The notes beneath the pieces were generated by a model that saw nothing but the letters and a program-made list of their open reading frames with translations, did no database searches and had not been told where the DNA came from. A DNA stretch of 43,172 nucleotides from positions 1 through 43,172 of the forward strand of contig CAZVSU010000011.1 of the NCBI GenBank assembly GCA_964629645.1. The letters run 5' to 3'. Below, piece by piece: positions 17,000 to 24,422 of this stretch; the first letter of the stretch is position 1, and each line of letters begins with the position of its first letter. The position numbers and the translations under genes are program-made. This DNA comes from JAAKFL01 sp964629645 (GTDB lineage: Bacteria > Chlamydiota > Chlamydiia > Chlamydiales > SLFE01).

Positions 17000-19318
17000 A
17001 TGAATATTTGGAATTATATTCACAGAAAAACGGTCGATTCGGGGCGCTCTGATCCCGGAAACGAAGCCCGCGCTGCATTGGGCGCCTTGAAAGAGCATGT
17101 TCCTCTTGATGGCGACGCTTCGCAACTTTTTCTCAAGGAGTTGAGCCGCTCTGAAGTCAGAGAAGCGTTAGACATTTTCCTCACAGCTAGAAAGGAGTGG
17201 AAAGAGACGAACGACAATGCCGGGGCTCTCCTTGCCGCCGCCCGTCAATTGGAAGATGTGTCTTCTCAAGACAATCGTAAGCGCTGGACAAAGGTCGTCG
17301 ATCAGCTGACCGGTCACTCTCGCACGCTTTCCCGTTTTTTCGATCAAAAGGCCGATGATGAACTTAAAGAAGACATTGCGTTTATTCCGGAGTCGAAAAT
17401 CGAGGCCTATTATTTTGAAGAGGGCTTTCGTCCTCTTGAGGGCTCGACCGAATTATGGGTCAAAAAAACCGAAGATGAAGAGACTACCGGCACCCGCATT
17501 TTTTTAGCGCGTCCCGGCGTTGACGAGTATTCCGTGCACATCTCATTGGAATTGTCGGGAGAAGACGTCAACCAAAAGCTATTTCTATTAGGGGCGTCCG
17601 CGGAAGAAAAAAAAGCACTGGATGGGGTTCAAGAATGCTTCGCCGAAAGAGCACTTGAAATGCGGGAGCGGCTCCTTCGAAAATTGACTCATTACAGTCC
17701 CTCCCTGAAATACGAAAGGGATCCCACCGACGAAGGCAGGTTGAATCGAATCTACCGGTCGATCGAAAGCCGGATTAAAGAGGAAACAGACCTTGACACT
17801 CTCCTTTCTTTGCGTCCCTTTTTCGATCAGGTTTTGCCGGCAGCGGCTTATGTGAGAGCGCAATGGGTGGACGGTTTTCCTGTGACAGCAGATGACGCTT
17901 GTATTGCGGAAGTGTCAGCGGCTTTAAGAGAGCTGCAAGAGGCGCTCGATGGAAAAAGCGATGAGCTCATGATCCTTTCAAGCGACTTGTCACGAGAGAT
18001 GGTGATGAAATTCATCCTTCACCCCAATGCAAAAAAAGCGTTTGACGCCGGAATGGATCTGGCCGACGTTGTCAAATATAATGAAAGTCTTTCAAAAACA
18101 AACGATGTCGTTGGGAAGCTTTTCGATCACATCCGCGCCGTAAGAGTGCAGTCAACACAGTCGAAAGAGATTGAGATCAGAGCGCTGAACCGCCTGCTCG
18201 AATTGCAGGATAAAGTGACAGAAGGGAGTGAGATCTTAGAAAAAGAGAGCGCTTTTTTTGATGCCGTGAATCAGCTTGTTGTCGACACAATCAATTTATC
18301 CGTCCGGAAAGGGGATTTGGAAACGGCTCTCAACGATCTTGTCAGGGTCAATCCATTGTCGACTCGATTTCAGGAGATTGTGAGCGGCTATGCAGCAGAA
18401 AATGCCGCATTCAAATCGGCTTTCACTAAATTGGCGTACGAGATCCTCGATGCCCACAAGCTGATCCACGAATCGCTCAGGGCTACGGGAAAGCTGCCGG
18501 CTAATATTGTCGAAAGGGAACAATCTATCGGGCGATTATTAGGAGAGGTCATTGGAACGATACAATTAGAGACTGCAGACGATGAAGAATTGATCGCGTT
18601 CCAACTCTTTAATGCTGAGTCCAACCAAGGGCTGACCAGTCTGTCGATCGTGCGTAATGTTCAAATTTTTTCCGACACAGCAGACATCAAAGGTTTTTCA
18701 GTGGCGTCCTATTTGAAAGAGATTGCCGAAACAGACTGGGAGTCGTTCACTGAAGGGGGGCATAAAATCAACCGTTTTTATGCAAGGCGCGTTCCCTATG
18801 AAAATCCAGACGATGTCAGATCCTCCATCGGTTACTACATTGAGCAAATGGATGTTGGAGACAACAAGCAAGTCCTTGGCAAAGCAGACTGGAATGCCGA
18901 GATCACTGAACAAGACGAAGAGGGAAAACCCACCTTTAAGAAGGGATCGGTGACGATCGGAAAAGCCTTCTACGACGTTCAAAACAATGAGTGGGGTCCG
19001 ATTCGGGAAGTGGTTGTCCCTCTTGATCTTAGTGCGTTGTCCCTGAGCAAAAAGCAAACGGAGGCATACTTCGATCTTTTTGAACTCACCGGCAACGACT
19101 ACAACAAAATCAAAGGTCATTATTACGGGGAAGAGAGCGGAAGGCTTAACGATCTTTTCTCTGAAGACGAGTGGAGGCAAATCTCGCTTCATTTTTATCG
19201 TTTCAGTCAAGATGTCTACAGAGCGCTATACATCACGCAGTATGCGATCTTGCATCCAGAAGAGTCTTATGAAAAGCATGGCGTCATAGACCGCGATCCT
19301 CCGTTTGACACAACTTAA
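17000..19318 (+). CDS. Large tandem-paralogue protein, copy B, unknown
   Basis: 772 aa, paralogue of the gene 99 nt upstream; the middle and C-terminal blocks are roughly half identical by eye. It shares GFRPLEG (near 141), NAKKAFDAGM, NPLST, KADWN.EIT (near 629), GSVTIGKA (near 649), WGPIRE (near 664) and QYAILHPEESYE (near 747). The body is acidic and helix-rich, with no signal peptide or membrane segment. ATG 17000 lacks a purine-rich ribosome site, as does copy A, and both are preceded by very AT-rich DNA, so each may have its own promoter. No domain recognised. The conserved C-terminal module is the best handle for homology searches. Confidence 0.82.
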   Translation: MNIWNYIHRKTVDSGRSDPGNEARAALGALKEHVPLDGDASQLFLKELSRSEVREALDIFLTARKEWKETNDNAGALLAAARQLEDVSSQDNRKRWTKVVDQLTGHSRTLSRFFDQKADDELKEDIAFIPESKIEAYYFEEGFRPLEGSTELWVKKTEDEETTGTRIFLARPGVDEYSVHISLELSGEDVNQKLFLLGASAEEKKALDGVQECFAERALEMRERLLRKLTHYSPSLKYERDPTDEGRLNRIYRSIESRIKEETDLDTLLSLRPFFDQVLPAAAYVRAQWVDGFPVTADDACIAEVSAALRELQEALDGKSDELMILSSDLSREMVMKFILHPNAKKAFDAGMDLADVVKYNESLSKTNDVVGKLFDHIRAVRVQSTQSKEIEIRALNRLLELQDKVTEGSEILEKESAFFDAVNQLVVDTINLSVRKGDLETALNDLVRVNPLSTRFQEIVSGYAAENAAFKSAFTKLAYEILDAHKLIHESLRATGKLPANIVEREQSIGRLLGEVIGTIQLETADDEELIAFQLFNAESNQGLTSLSIVRNVQIFSDTADIKGFSVASYLKEIAETDWESFTEGGHKINRFYARRVPYENPDDVRSSIGYYIEQMDVGDNKQVLGKADWNAEITEQDEEGKPTFKKGSVTIGKAFYDVQNNEWGPIREVVVPLDLSALSLSKKQTEAYFDLFELTGNDYNKIKGHYYGEESGRLNDLFSEDEWRQISLHFYRFSQDVYRALYITQYAILHPEESYEKHGVIDRDPPFDTT

Positions 19319-19364
19319 AAATTTAGTACGTTAAACTTTAATATTAGGTTTTTTTTTCTGCAAT

Positions 19365-19396
19365 CGACAGTGTTAAGGACCGATTGTCGGCTTTTT
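19365..19396 (+). terminator. Possible terminator after the tandem paralogues
   Basis: CGACAGT (19365-19371) can pair with ATTGTCG (19383-19389), including one G-T pair, and GCTTTTT follows. The stem is short and the loop is 11 nt, so this is a weak candidate. It lies 46 nt after the stop of copy B. Confidence 0.35.
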
Positions 19397-19502
19397 ACCA
19401 TTGAAACGATCGACAATCACTGACACAAGCAGTCTTCGTTGCCACTGAACATAAGATTGACCTTCAGGATTTCAAATCAAATGGAAAGATAGGAGATGGG
19501 AT

Positions 19503-19814
19503 TCAGGCAACGCTCTCCTTTCCTATCTCTCGTAACGGTTTAATTGAGACATGTTTTTTTTGGGCATGCCATAAGTCATATTTAGTCTGTAGGTTAATCC
19601 AGAATTCAGGGCTAGTTTGAAAAGCATCAGCAAAATCTAAGGCGATTGCCTCAGTGACTCTTCTTTTTTTGTTGATGATTGCGCTAAGCTTCGGCTGAGT
19701 CCATGATCCATCAAGATGTTTCGCAAACTCTTCTTGTGAGATTCCAAGGGGTTTTAAGAACTCCTCTAGTAGAATTTCTCCCGGGTGTGTTGGTTCTCGT
19801 TTTTTTGGAAGCAT
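19503..19814 (-). CDS. higA: HigA-type antitoxin (XRE helix-turn-helix)
   Basis: 103 aa. The opening HPGEILLEEFLKPLGISQEEFAKHL is the hallmark of the HigA/VapI antitoxin family, and the helix-turn-helix continues through QPKLSAIINKKRRVTEAIALDFADAF to FWINLQTKYDLWHAQKK, the family's usual dimer helix. HigA neutralises the HigB toxin and represses the operon by binding its promoter. The start ATG has AGGAGAG upstream. It lies 13 nt downstream of higB, the toxin-first order characteristic of higBA. Confidence 0.93.
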   Translation of the reverse strand: MLPKKREPTHPGEILLEEFLKPLGISQEEFAKHLDGSWTQPKLSAIINKKRRVTEAIALDFADAFQTSPEFWINLQTKYDLWHAQKKHVSIKPLREIGKESVA

Positions 19815-19827
19815 AAAACTCTCCTAA

Positions 19828-20121
19828 TTAGTGATCATCTGTCACCTCAACATCTTCTGCACCTCGTGGCGTCCAAGAGAATACAATTCGATACTGATCA
19901 TTAATTCGAATACTATATTTTCCTTTAAGGCTTCCTTTTAAGGTTTCAAGTCTGTTGGAAGGGGGGATTCTTAAGTCGTTTATGTCGAAAGCAGCGTCTA
20001 GCATATCTAACTTTCTCCTTGCAATGTGGCGCAAGGCTTGTGGCAGTGCTTTTCTAGATTTTGTGCGATTAACTCCATCATAAATGTCTCGGGTTGCACT
20101 ATCTTTGAATGAAAATATCAC
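19828..20121 (-). CDS. higB: HigB-type toxin (RelE/ParE superfamily)
   Basis: 97 aa. The sequence fits HigB/RelE-fold mRNA interferases: an N-terminal IFSFKDSATRDIYDG, a helical LPQALRHIARRKLDMLDAA, LRIPPSNRLETLKGSLKGKYSIRIN and the closing QYRIVFSWTPRGAEDVEVTDDH, including the conserved LKG..G.YSIRIN..YRI..W pattern. HigB cleaves ribosome-bound mRNA when not held by HigA. The start is GTG (complement of 20119-20121), with GAGG 7 nt upstream, which may keep toxin expression low. Length and motifs are complete, so the module may be active. Confidence 0.92.
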   Translation of the reverse strand: MIFSFKDSATRDIYDGVNRTKSRKALPQALRHIARRKLDMLDAAFDINDLRIPPSNRLETLKGSLKGKYSIRINDQYRIVFSWTPRGAEDVEVTDDH

Positions 20122-20141
20122 GACCAGCCTCTGTAAATACT

Positions 20142-20169
20142 ATTATATCATATATTGATATAATTTCAA
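20142..20169 (-). promoter_or_regulatory. higBA promoter with overlapping palindromic operator
   Basis: On the minus strand TTGAAA (complement of 20164-20169) and TATAAT (complement of 20142-20147) are 16 nt apart and point into higB. A palindrome with 9-bp arms, ATTATATCA-N5-TGATATAAT (20142-20164), covers the -10 box and spacer. This is where an autoregulating HigA would bind; the binding itself is inferred. Confidence 0.6.
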
Positions 20170-20437
20170 CTTTTAAATTTTTTCATTGGGAATTTTCCGA
20201 AACGGCATACAAATTGCCTTCTTGGAAGATCTTAGCAATTGACATCCTCCCCTAAGGGGGCGTCTTCAAATTTCGAATGACTTAATTTGAAGACGCCCCC
20301 TACTATCTTCACAGGCTGAAACGGCGCGCCTCGCTATGCCTGTGTGCTCTCATTCAGGTGACAAAAAAATATACTTCTCCCGGTCTTTTTGTTTGATCCG
20401 GTGAAGAAAACTTATAAGATTATTTGTTTAAAATATA
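20170..20437. other. Gene-free stretch with mobile-element-like hairpins
   Basis: No plausible gene. It holds GACATCCTCCCC at 20241-20252, a string I associate with the ends of some IS605/tnpB elements, directly followed by a perfect hairpin (20256-20300). A second inverted repeat, CACAGGC/GCCTGTG, lies at 20310-20316 and 20338-20344. Together these suggest a relic of a small element, but no transposase remnant was found. Confidence 0.4.
20256..20300. repeat. Perfect 17-bp hairpin; partial copy at 36246-36300
   Basis: GGGGGCGTCTTCAAATT (20256-20272) is the exact reverse complement of 20284-20300; the 11-nt loop is TCGAATGACTT. The left arm and loop (20261-20283, 23 nt) recur exactly at 36255-36277, and the match continues for several bases after one mismatch. 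The shorter string CTAGGGGACGTCT occurs at 21091 and at 36247. There is no T tract next to the stem, so it is not a typical terminator. Confidence 0.85.
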
Positions 20438-20466
20438 TTGACATTTATTCAAAAATAATTTAGAAT
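20438..20466 (+). promoter_or_regulatory. Strong candidate promoter for the 2H-like gene
   Basis: A perfect TTGACA (20438-20443) and TAGAAT (20461-20466) are separated by 17 nt, directly upstream of the ATG at 20491. An AAGGA ribosome site lies in between. The gene therefore looks monocistronic with a near-consensus housekeeping promoter. Confidence 0.65.
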
Positions 20467-20490
20467 ACTATTTAAAAAAAAGGATTATTT

Positions 20491-21093
20491 ATGAAGAAAG
20501 TACATTATTTTTTGTTTACAACACTATTGACCTTCCAGTTGACCTCTGGAGTTTATGAAGAGGCAGTAAAAGACTATAAAGTCGACACTGTTCAGACTCA
20601 TATTCTCGAAATGGCAAAATCTTTGCCGATGACAGGGGTCTTGAAGATAAAAGAAAATGGTTATGCATATTTAGATGTTTCCAACGAGTACATCACCAAA
20701 CTTTTTCCTAACCTTATTCTTGACGGTCATTTGAGGCCGACCCATTCATTCGGCTCCGAAGAAGGGGCGCACATCACTGTGGTCTCAGATAAAGAAGAGG
20801 CCCAAGGGATCGAGAATGAACTCGGGAAAAGCTTTACGTTCACCATTAAAGAACTAAGGGTGATTGAGGTAACAAAAACCTATTATGAAACGAGATACGA
20901 TATGCGTACGGCTGTGTCAGGGTACCGCTGGGTCTTGGCGGTCGAGTCGGATGAACTGGAAGAGCTGAGAATTCAGTACGGCCTGTCTCCTCTTCTGAAT
21001 CGGCACGACTTTCATATCACCATTGGATTCGAAGTTCCTTTTTGCCGGATCAATAATTTTGGCGAAAGACCTCCTCCTCCAGCCCCCTACTAG
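20491..21093 (+). CDS. Exported 2H-phosphoesterase-like protein
   Basis: 200 aa. Residues 1-20 form a signal peptide (Lys-Lys, then a hydrophobic stretch ending near LTSG). The mature part has two HxT motifs, His94-Ile-Thr96 (GAHITVVSD) and His175-Ile-Thr177 (DFHITIGFE), each in a strand-like context and 81 residues apart. That is the layout of the 2H phosphoesterase superfamily, whose two His-x-Thr/Ser motifs hydrolyse cyclic phosphates, 2'-5' linkages or cyclic oligonucleotides. The tail ends Pro-rich (ERPPPPAPY). It has its own near-consensus promoter and a downstream terminator. The assignment rests on motif pair, spacing and length, not overall similarity; the substrate is unknown. Confidence 0.65.
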   Translation: MKKVHYFLFTTLLTFQLTSGVYEEAVKDYKVDTVQTHILEMAKSLPMTGVLKIKENGYAYLDVSNEYITKLFPNLILDGHLRPTHSFGSEEGAHITVVSDKEEAQGIENELGKSFTFTIKELRVIEVTKTYYETRYDMRTAVSGYRWVLAVESDELEELRIQYGLSPLLNRHDFHITIGFEVPFCRINNFGERPPPPAPY

Positions 21094-21135
21094 GGGACGT
21101 CTCTAAAGGGTCTTTGCAGGTTATCCATGACTCGT

Positions 21136-21163
21136 AAGCTCCGGACAACGGAGCTTTATTTTT
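21136..21163 (+). terminator. Rho-independent terminator after the 2H-like gene
   Basis: AAGCTCCG (21136-21143) pairs perfectly with CGGAGCTT (21149-21156) around a 5-nt loop and is followed by TATTTTT. It lies 43 nt after the stop codon and fits intrinsic termination of the plus-strand gene. Confidence 0.75.
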
Positions 21164-21198
21164 CATGACGGGCCTTCTACTATGTTGCAAGAGTGGCG

Positions 21199-22404
21199 TT
21201 ATCCGATCAATTGAGTTCTGATCTCTTTTAAGGCATCCACAAAAATGTCGATTTCTTCTTTTGTGTTATAGAAGGCAAAGGAGGCGCGGACAGCGTGGGT
21301 CGCGCCGTAGCGGGCCATGGCGGTTTGGGCGCAGAGGTGGCCGGTTCTCACGGCGATGCCTCTTAGGTCGAGGAAGGTGCCGAGGTCCATCGGATGAATC
21401 CCTTCAATATTAAATGTCACAAGAGCGCTTTTTTCCGGGGCGTGGCCGTAAATGGTCAGCCCCGGAATGTTTTTAAGTTTTTTTTCTGCGTCGCGAAGCA
21501 GCTCTGTTTCATAGGCGTGGATCCTTTCGATACCGAGCGACTGCAGGTACTCAATGGCGGCGCCCAGTCCTATCACTTCGGCGATCGGAGGGGTGCCCGC
21601 TTCGAATTTAAGGGGGGGCTTTTGGTAGGTAGAGGAGGTGAGGGTGACGGTCTCGATCATATCGCCTCCCGTGAATAGAGGCGGCATTTGATCGAGAAGG
21701 TCGTAGCGGCCGTACAAAACGCCGACGCCGGTCGGGCCGTAGAGCTTGTGGCTTGAAAACACATAAAAATCGACATCGAGATCAGAGACGTCGACCGGCA
21801 TATGAGGAACCGCCTGAGCGCCGTCAACCACAATTTTGGTGCCGTTTTCATGCGCGAGAGCGGCGATTTTTTTTATTGGGTGGATGGTCCCGAGTGTATT
21901 TGAGACGTGGGCAATTGACAAAAGCTTGGTGCGCGGTGTCAGCATGGCTTTGAGCTGATCGAGTCGGATCGTGCCGTCGCTCTCTAGCGGACAAAAGCGA
22001 AGCGTTGCGCCCCGCTCTTCAGCGACCGACTGCCAGGGGACCAAGTTGGCATGGTGCTCCACTTCGGTCAAGAGAATCTCATCTCCTTCTAAGAGAAACG
22101 CTTTTCCGAAAGAAGAGGCGATCAAATTGAGCCCATGCGTCGTGCCGCCGGTAAAGATGATCTCTTCAGCGCGGCCGGCGCCAATGAATGTTTGAATTTT
22201 GGTGCGGACGTCATGGTAGCGATTTGTGGCTTCGGCGGCGAGGGTGTAAAGGGCGCGATGGACAGTGCCGTAGTCATTTTCGTAGAAGTGGACCATGGAG
22301 TCGATGACAGCTTTCGGCTTTTGCGTTGTGGCGGCATTGTCAAAGTAGATCAGCCGCCTTCCGTCGACTCGCTTTTTGAGGATGGGAAAGTCTCCGGCAT
22401 TCAT
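21199..22404 (-). CDS. sufS: Cysteine desulfurase SufS
   Basis: This PLP enzyme takes sulfur from cysteine and hands it to the SufBCD scaffold for Fe-S cluster assembly. 401 aa. The start motif IYFDNAATTQKP, the cofactor lysine in SSHKLYGPTGVGVLYG, and the active-site cysteine in VRTGHLCAQ are all present, placing it in the SufS (group II) class. ATG 22404 overlaps the sufD stop by 4 nt (ATGA), so the 21-codon upstream extension is rejected. Last gene of sufBCDS. No sufE or sufU sulfur-transfer partner is seen in the window. Confidence 0.96.
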   Translation of the reverse strand: MNAGDFPILKKRVDGRRLIYFDNAATTQKPKAVIDSMVHFYENDYGTVHRALYTLAAEATNRYHDVRTKIQTFIGAGRAEEIIFTGGTTHGLNLIASSFGKAFLLEGDEILLTEVEHHANLVPWQSVAEERGATLRFCPLESDGTIRLDQLKAMLTPRTKLLSIAHVSNTLGTIHPIKKIAALAHENGTKIVVDGAQAVPHMPVDVSDLDVDFYVFSSHKLYGPTGVGVLYGRYDLLDQMPPLFTGGDMIETVTLTSSTYQKPPLKFEAGTPPIAEVIGLGAAIEYLQSLGIERIHAYETELLRDAEKKLKNIPGLTIYGHAPEKSALVTFNIEGIHPMDLGTFLDLRGIAVRTGHLCAQTAMARYGATHAVRASFAFYNTKEEIDIFVDALKEIRTQLIG

Positions 22405-23663
22405 ATCATCTCTTTCGCGAGGCCTTTGATGGAGCAGTGGGGAATTGCATCGAGCACCTCGCCGCAAAAGCCTTCGATAAGCGCGCGGCTGGCGGCCTCT
22501 TCGGAGTAGCCTCTTGTTTTGAGATAGAAGAGCAGCTCTTCTTCGAGTTGGCCGAATGTGGCGCCGTGAGAGGCCCTCACGTCGTCGGCAAAAATTTCTA
22601 AGTTGGGTTTGCTTTCCGCCCTGGCATTGTCGCTTAGAAGGAGGTTGGCATTGAGTTGGTAGGCCTCGGTTTGCTGCGCCTCTTTTTCGACGAAGATTTT
22701 GCCTTCGAAACTGGCGTGCCCCTGATCGAAAAGAGCGGTTTTAAAAAGCTGGTTCGATGTGCAGTTTGGAGCGTGGTGGTGAATCCAGATGTTGTCATGC
22801 GCTTCGTTTTTGCTGCGCAAAAGATTGAGGCCGTTTAAAGAGGCGGCGGCCTCCTCTCCGACAAGATGCACTTTGTAGTCGTGCCTTGTGGTCAATCCGC
22901 CGGCGGTGATTTTGAAGATGTTGAGGTTGGCCCCTTTTTTTAAAAGGGCGCGCACCGCTTCTAAATGCCACCCTTTTTCCATGGTGCCGAAAGAGCTTTG
23001 GGTCAGAGAGACTGCGGCGTTGTCTTCGCAGTGAAGGTCGATGAGATGGTTGATGCCAAATGAGTCTTCGGTCAGTGCCGCGTGCGAAGAGACGAGCGAA
23101 AGGGTGGAGTCGGCGCCGACAAAAGCTTGCACTTTGGGGTGAGAGAGTGATTCTGTCGCGATATTGAGGATCTGGATCGGGACATCGACCGTCGTTTTGG
23201 GCGGAACGTAAAGAAACACCCCTTCGGTTTGCAGTGCCGAGTTAAGAAGGGCAAACGGGTCGCGTTCTTCTCCAAGCGCTTTTGTTTGGTGGTTGCTCAG
23301 GAACGCGCCGAATGTCTTGACAGCGTCATCACACGTTAAGATTGAGACCTTTGCAGGAATGTCGTCTCTTTTTGAAAGCTCCGGACGGTAGCAGCCGTCA
23401 ACAAAAACGAGGCATGAGCCTTGGCATTCCTTTAGGATGTAGGGCGGCAGGGTCTCACCGGATACGGTGCGGCCGCTCTCTTTGACCTCGAGCGCGTAGA
23501 GCGCGCGCAGCTTGAGGGTGCGGTAGACCTCTGTTTTCTTTGTCGGTAGACCGGCTTCGACAAATCGATTCCAAGCTCTCTCGCGGAAGCGGTCATTCGG
23601 ACGCGAGGCATAGACCTGCTCGAGCTGCTCAAAAAAAGTCTCCTGTCCGAGTGAGAGGGTCAT
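22401..23663 (-). CDS. sufD: Fe-S assembly scaffold subunit SufD
   Basis: SufD pairs with SufB and the SufC ATPase to form the cluster-building complex. 420 aa, normal length. The C-terminal core carries recognisable SufB/SufD beta-helix sequence: GEEAAASLNGL, EAHDNIWIHHHAPNCTSNQLFKT, HASFEGKIFVEKEAQQTEAYQLNANLLLS, KPNLEIFADDVRASHGATFGQL and LKTRGYSEEAA. The start codon overlaps the sufC stop by 4 nt and its own stop overlaps sufS by 4 nt. The first 150 residues are variable, as usual for SufD. Confidence 0.95.
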   Translation of the reverse strand: MTLSLGQETFFEQLEQVYASRPNDRFRERAWNRFVEAGLPTKKTEVYRTLKLRALYALEVKESGRTVSGETLPPYILKECQGSCLVFVDGCYRPELSKRDDIPAKVSILTCDDAVKTFGAFLSNHQTKALGEERDPFALLNSALQTEGVFLYVPPKTTVDVPIQILNIATESLSHPKVQAFVGADSTLSLVSSHAALTEDSFGINHLIDLHCEDNAAVSLTQSSFGTMEKGWHLEAVRALLKKGANLNIFKITAGGLTTRHDYKVHLVGEEAAASLNGLNLLRSKNEAHDNIWIHHHAPNCTSNQLFKTALFDQGHASFEGKIFVEKEAQQTEAYQLNANLLLSDNARAESKPNLEIFADDVRASHGATFGQLEEELLFYLKTRGYSEEAASRALIEGFCGEVLDAIPHCSIKGLAKEMI

Positions 23664-24421
23664 ACCGACGCCTCCTTACCTAGAGGAGTGATCCAGTCAT
23701 ACCCTTTGCTTTCAAGCTCCTTGGCCAGCTCGGGGCCGCCTGTTTGCGCGATGGCGCCATTCATCATGACGTGAACATATGTGGGGGTGATGTAATCGAG
23801 CAGGCGCTGATAGTGGGTGATCAAAACAAGACCCATATCGGGATTCATCAGCTTGTTGACACCGCTTGCCACAACGCGGAGAGCGTCGATATCCAAACCG
23901 GAGTCGGTTTCATCGAGAATGGCAAGGCTTGGCTTGAGCAGGGCCATTTGCAAAATCTCGTTTCGTTTTTTCTCGCCCCCGGAAAACCCTTCGTTGACGT
24001 TGCGTTCGAGGAAATGGGGGGGGATATCCATCGCTTCCATCTGTTTTTGCATCAAGCCTTGGAAGGCCTCTTCGGCCACCTCCTCTTCTCCGAGTGATTT
24101 TTGCTGGAAATTATAGGCGGTGTGCAAAAACTGCAGGTTGCTCACCCCGGGAATTTCGACGGGGTACTGAAAGCTCATGAAAAGGCCGCTGTGCGCTCTT
24201 TCTTCGGGTTCCATCTCCAAGAGGTTCTGTCCTTTGAACCAGACGCTCCCTTCGGTCACTTCGTAGGCGGGATGTCCGGCCAACACTTTTGCCAAGGTGG
24301 ATTTGCCCGCGCCATTTGGGCCCATAAGGGCGTGAATTTCCCCCGGCTTCACCTCGAGAGTGAACCCTTTCAAGATGAGAGTGTCGTCTGACTTTGCATG
24401 TAAGTTTTCAATTTTTAGCAT
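23660..24421 (-). CDS. sufC: Fe-S assembly ATPase SufC
   Basis: ABC-type ATPase that drives SufB-SufD rearrangement during cluster assembly; cytoplasmic, not a transporter. 253 aa with Walker A GPNGAGKS, the signature FSGGEKKRNEI (the KKRNEI form is specific to SufC) and Walker B LAILDETDSGLD. It starts 1 nt after the sufB stop, and its stop overlaps sufD. All catalytic motifs are intact. Confidence 0.97.
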   Translation of the reverse strand: MLKIENLHAKSDDTLILKGFTLEVKPGEIHALMGPNGAGKSTLAKVLAGHPAYEVTEGSVWFKGQNLLEMEPEERAHSGLFMSFQYPVEIPGVSNLQFLHTAYNFQQKSLGEEEVAEEAFQGLMQKQMEAMDIPPHFLERNVNEGFSGGEKKRNEILQMALLKPSLAILDETDSGLDIDALRVVASGVNKLMNPDMGLVLITHYQRLLDYITPTYVHVMMNGAIAQTGGPELAKELESKGYDWITPLGKEASV

Positions 24422-24422
24422 A

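Noticed and set aside
20241..20252. GACATCCTCCCC as proof of an IS605/tnpB element
   Set aside because: The string is suggestive, but no TnpA or TnpB remnant is encoded nearby, so it is recorded only as a possible element end.
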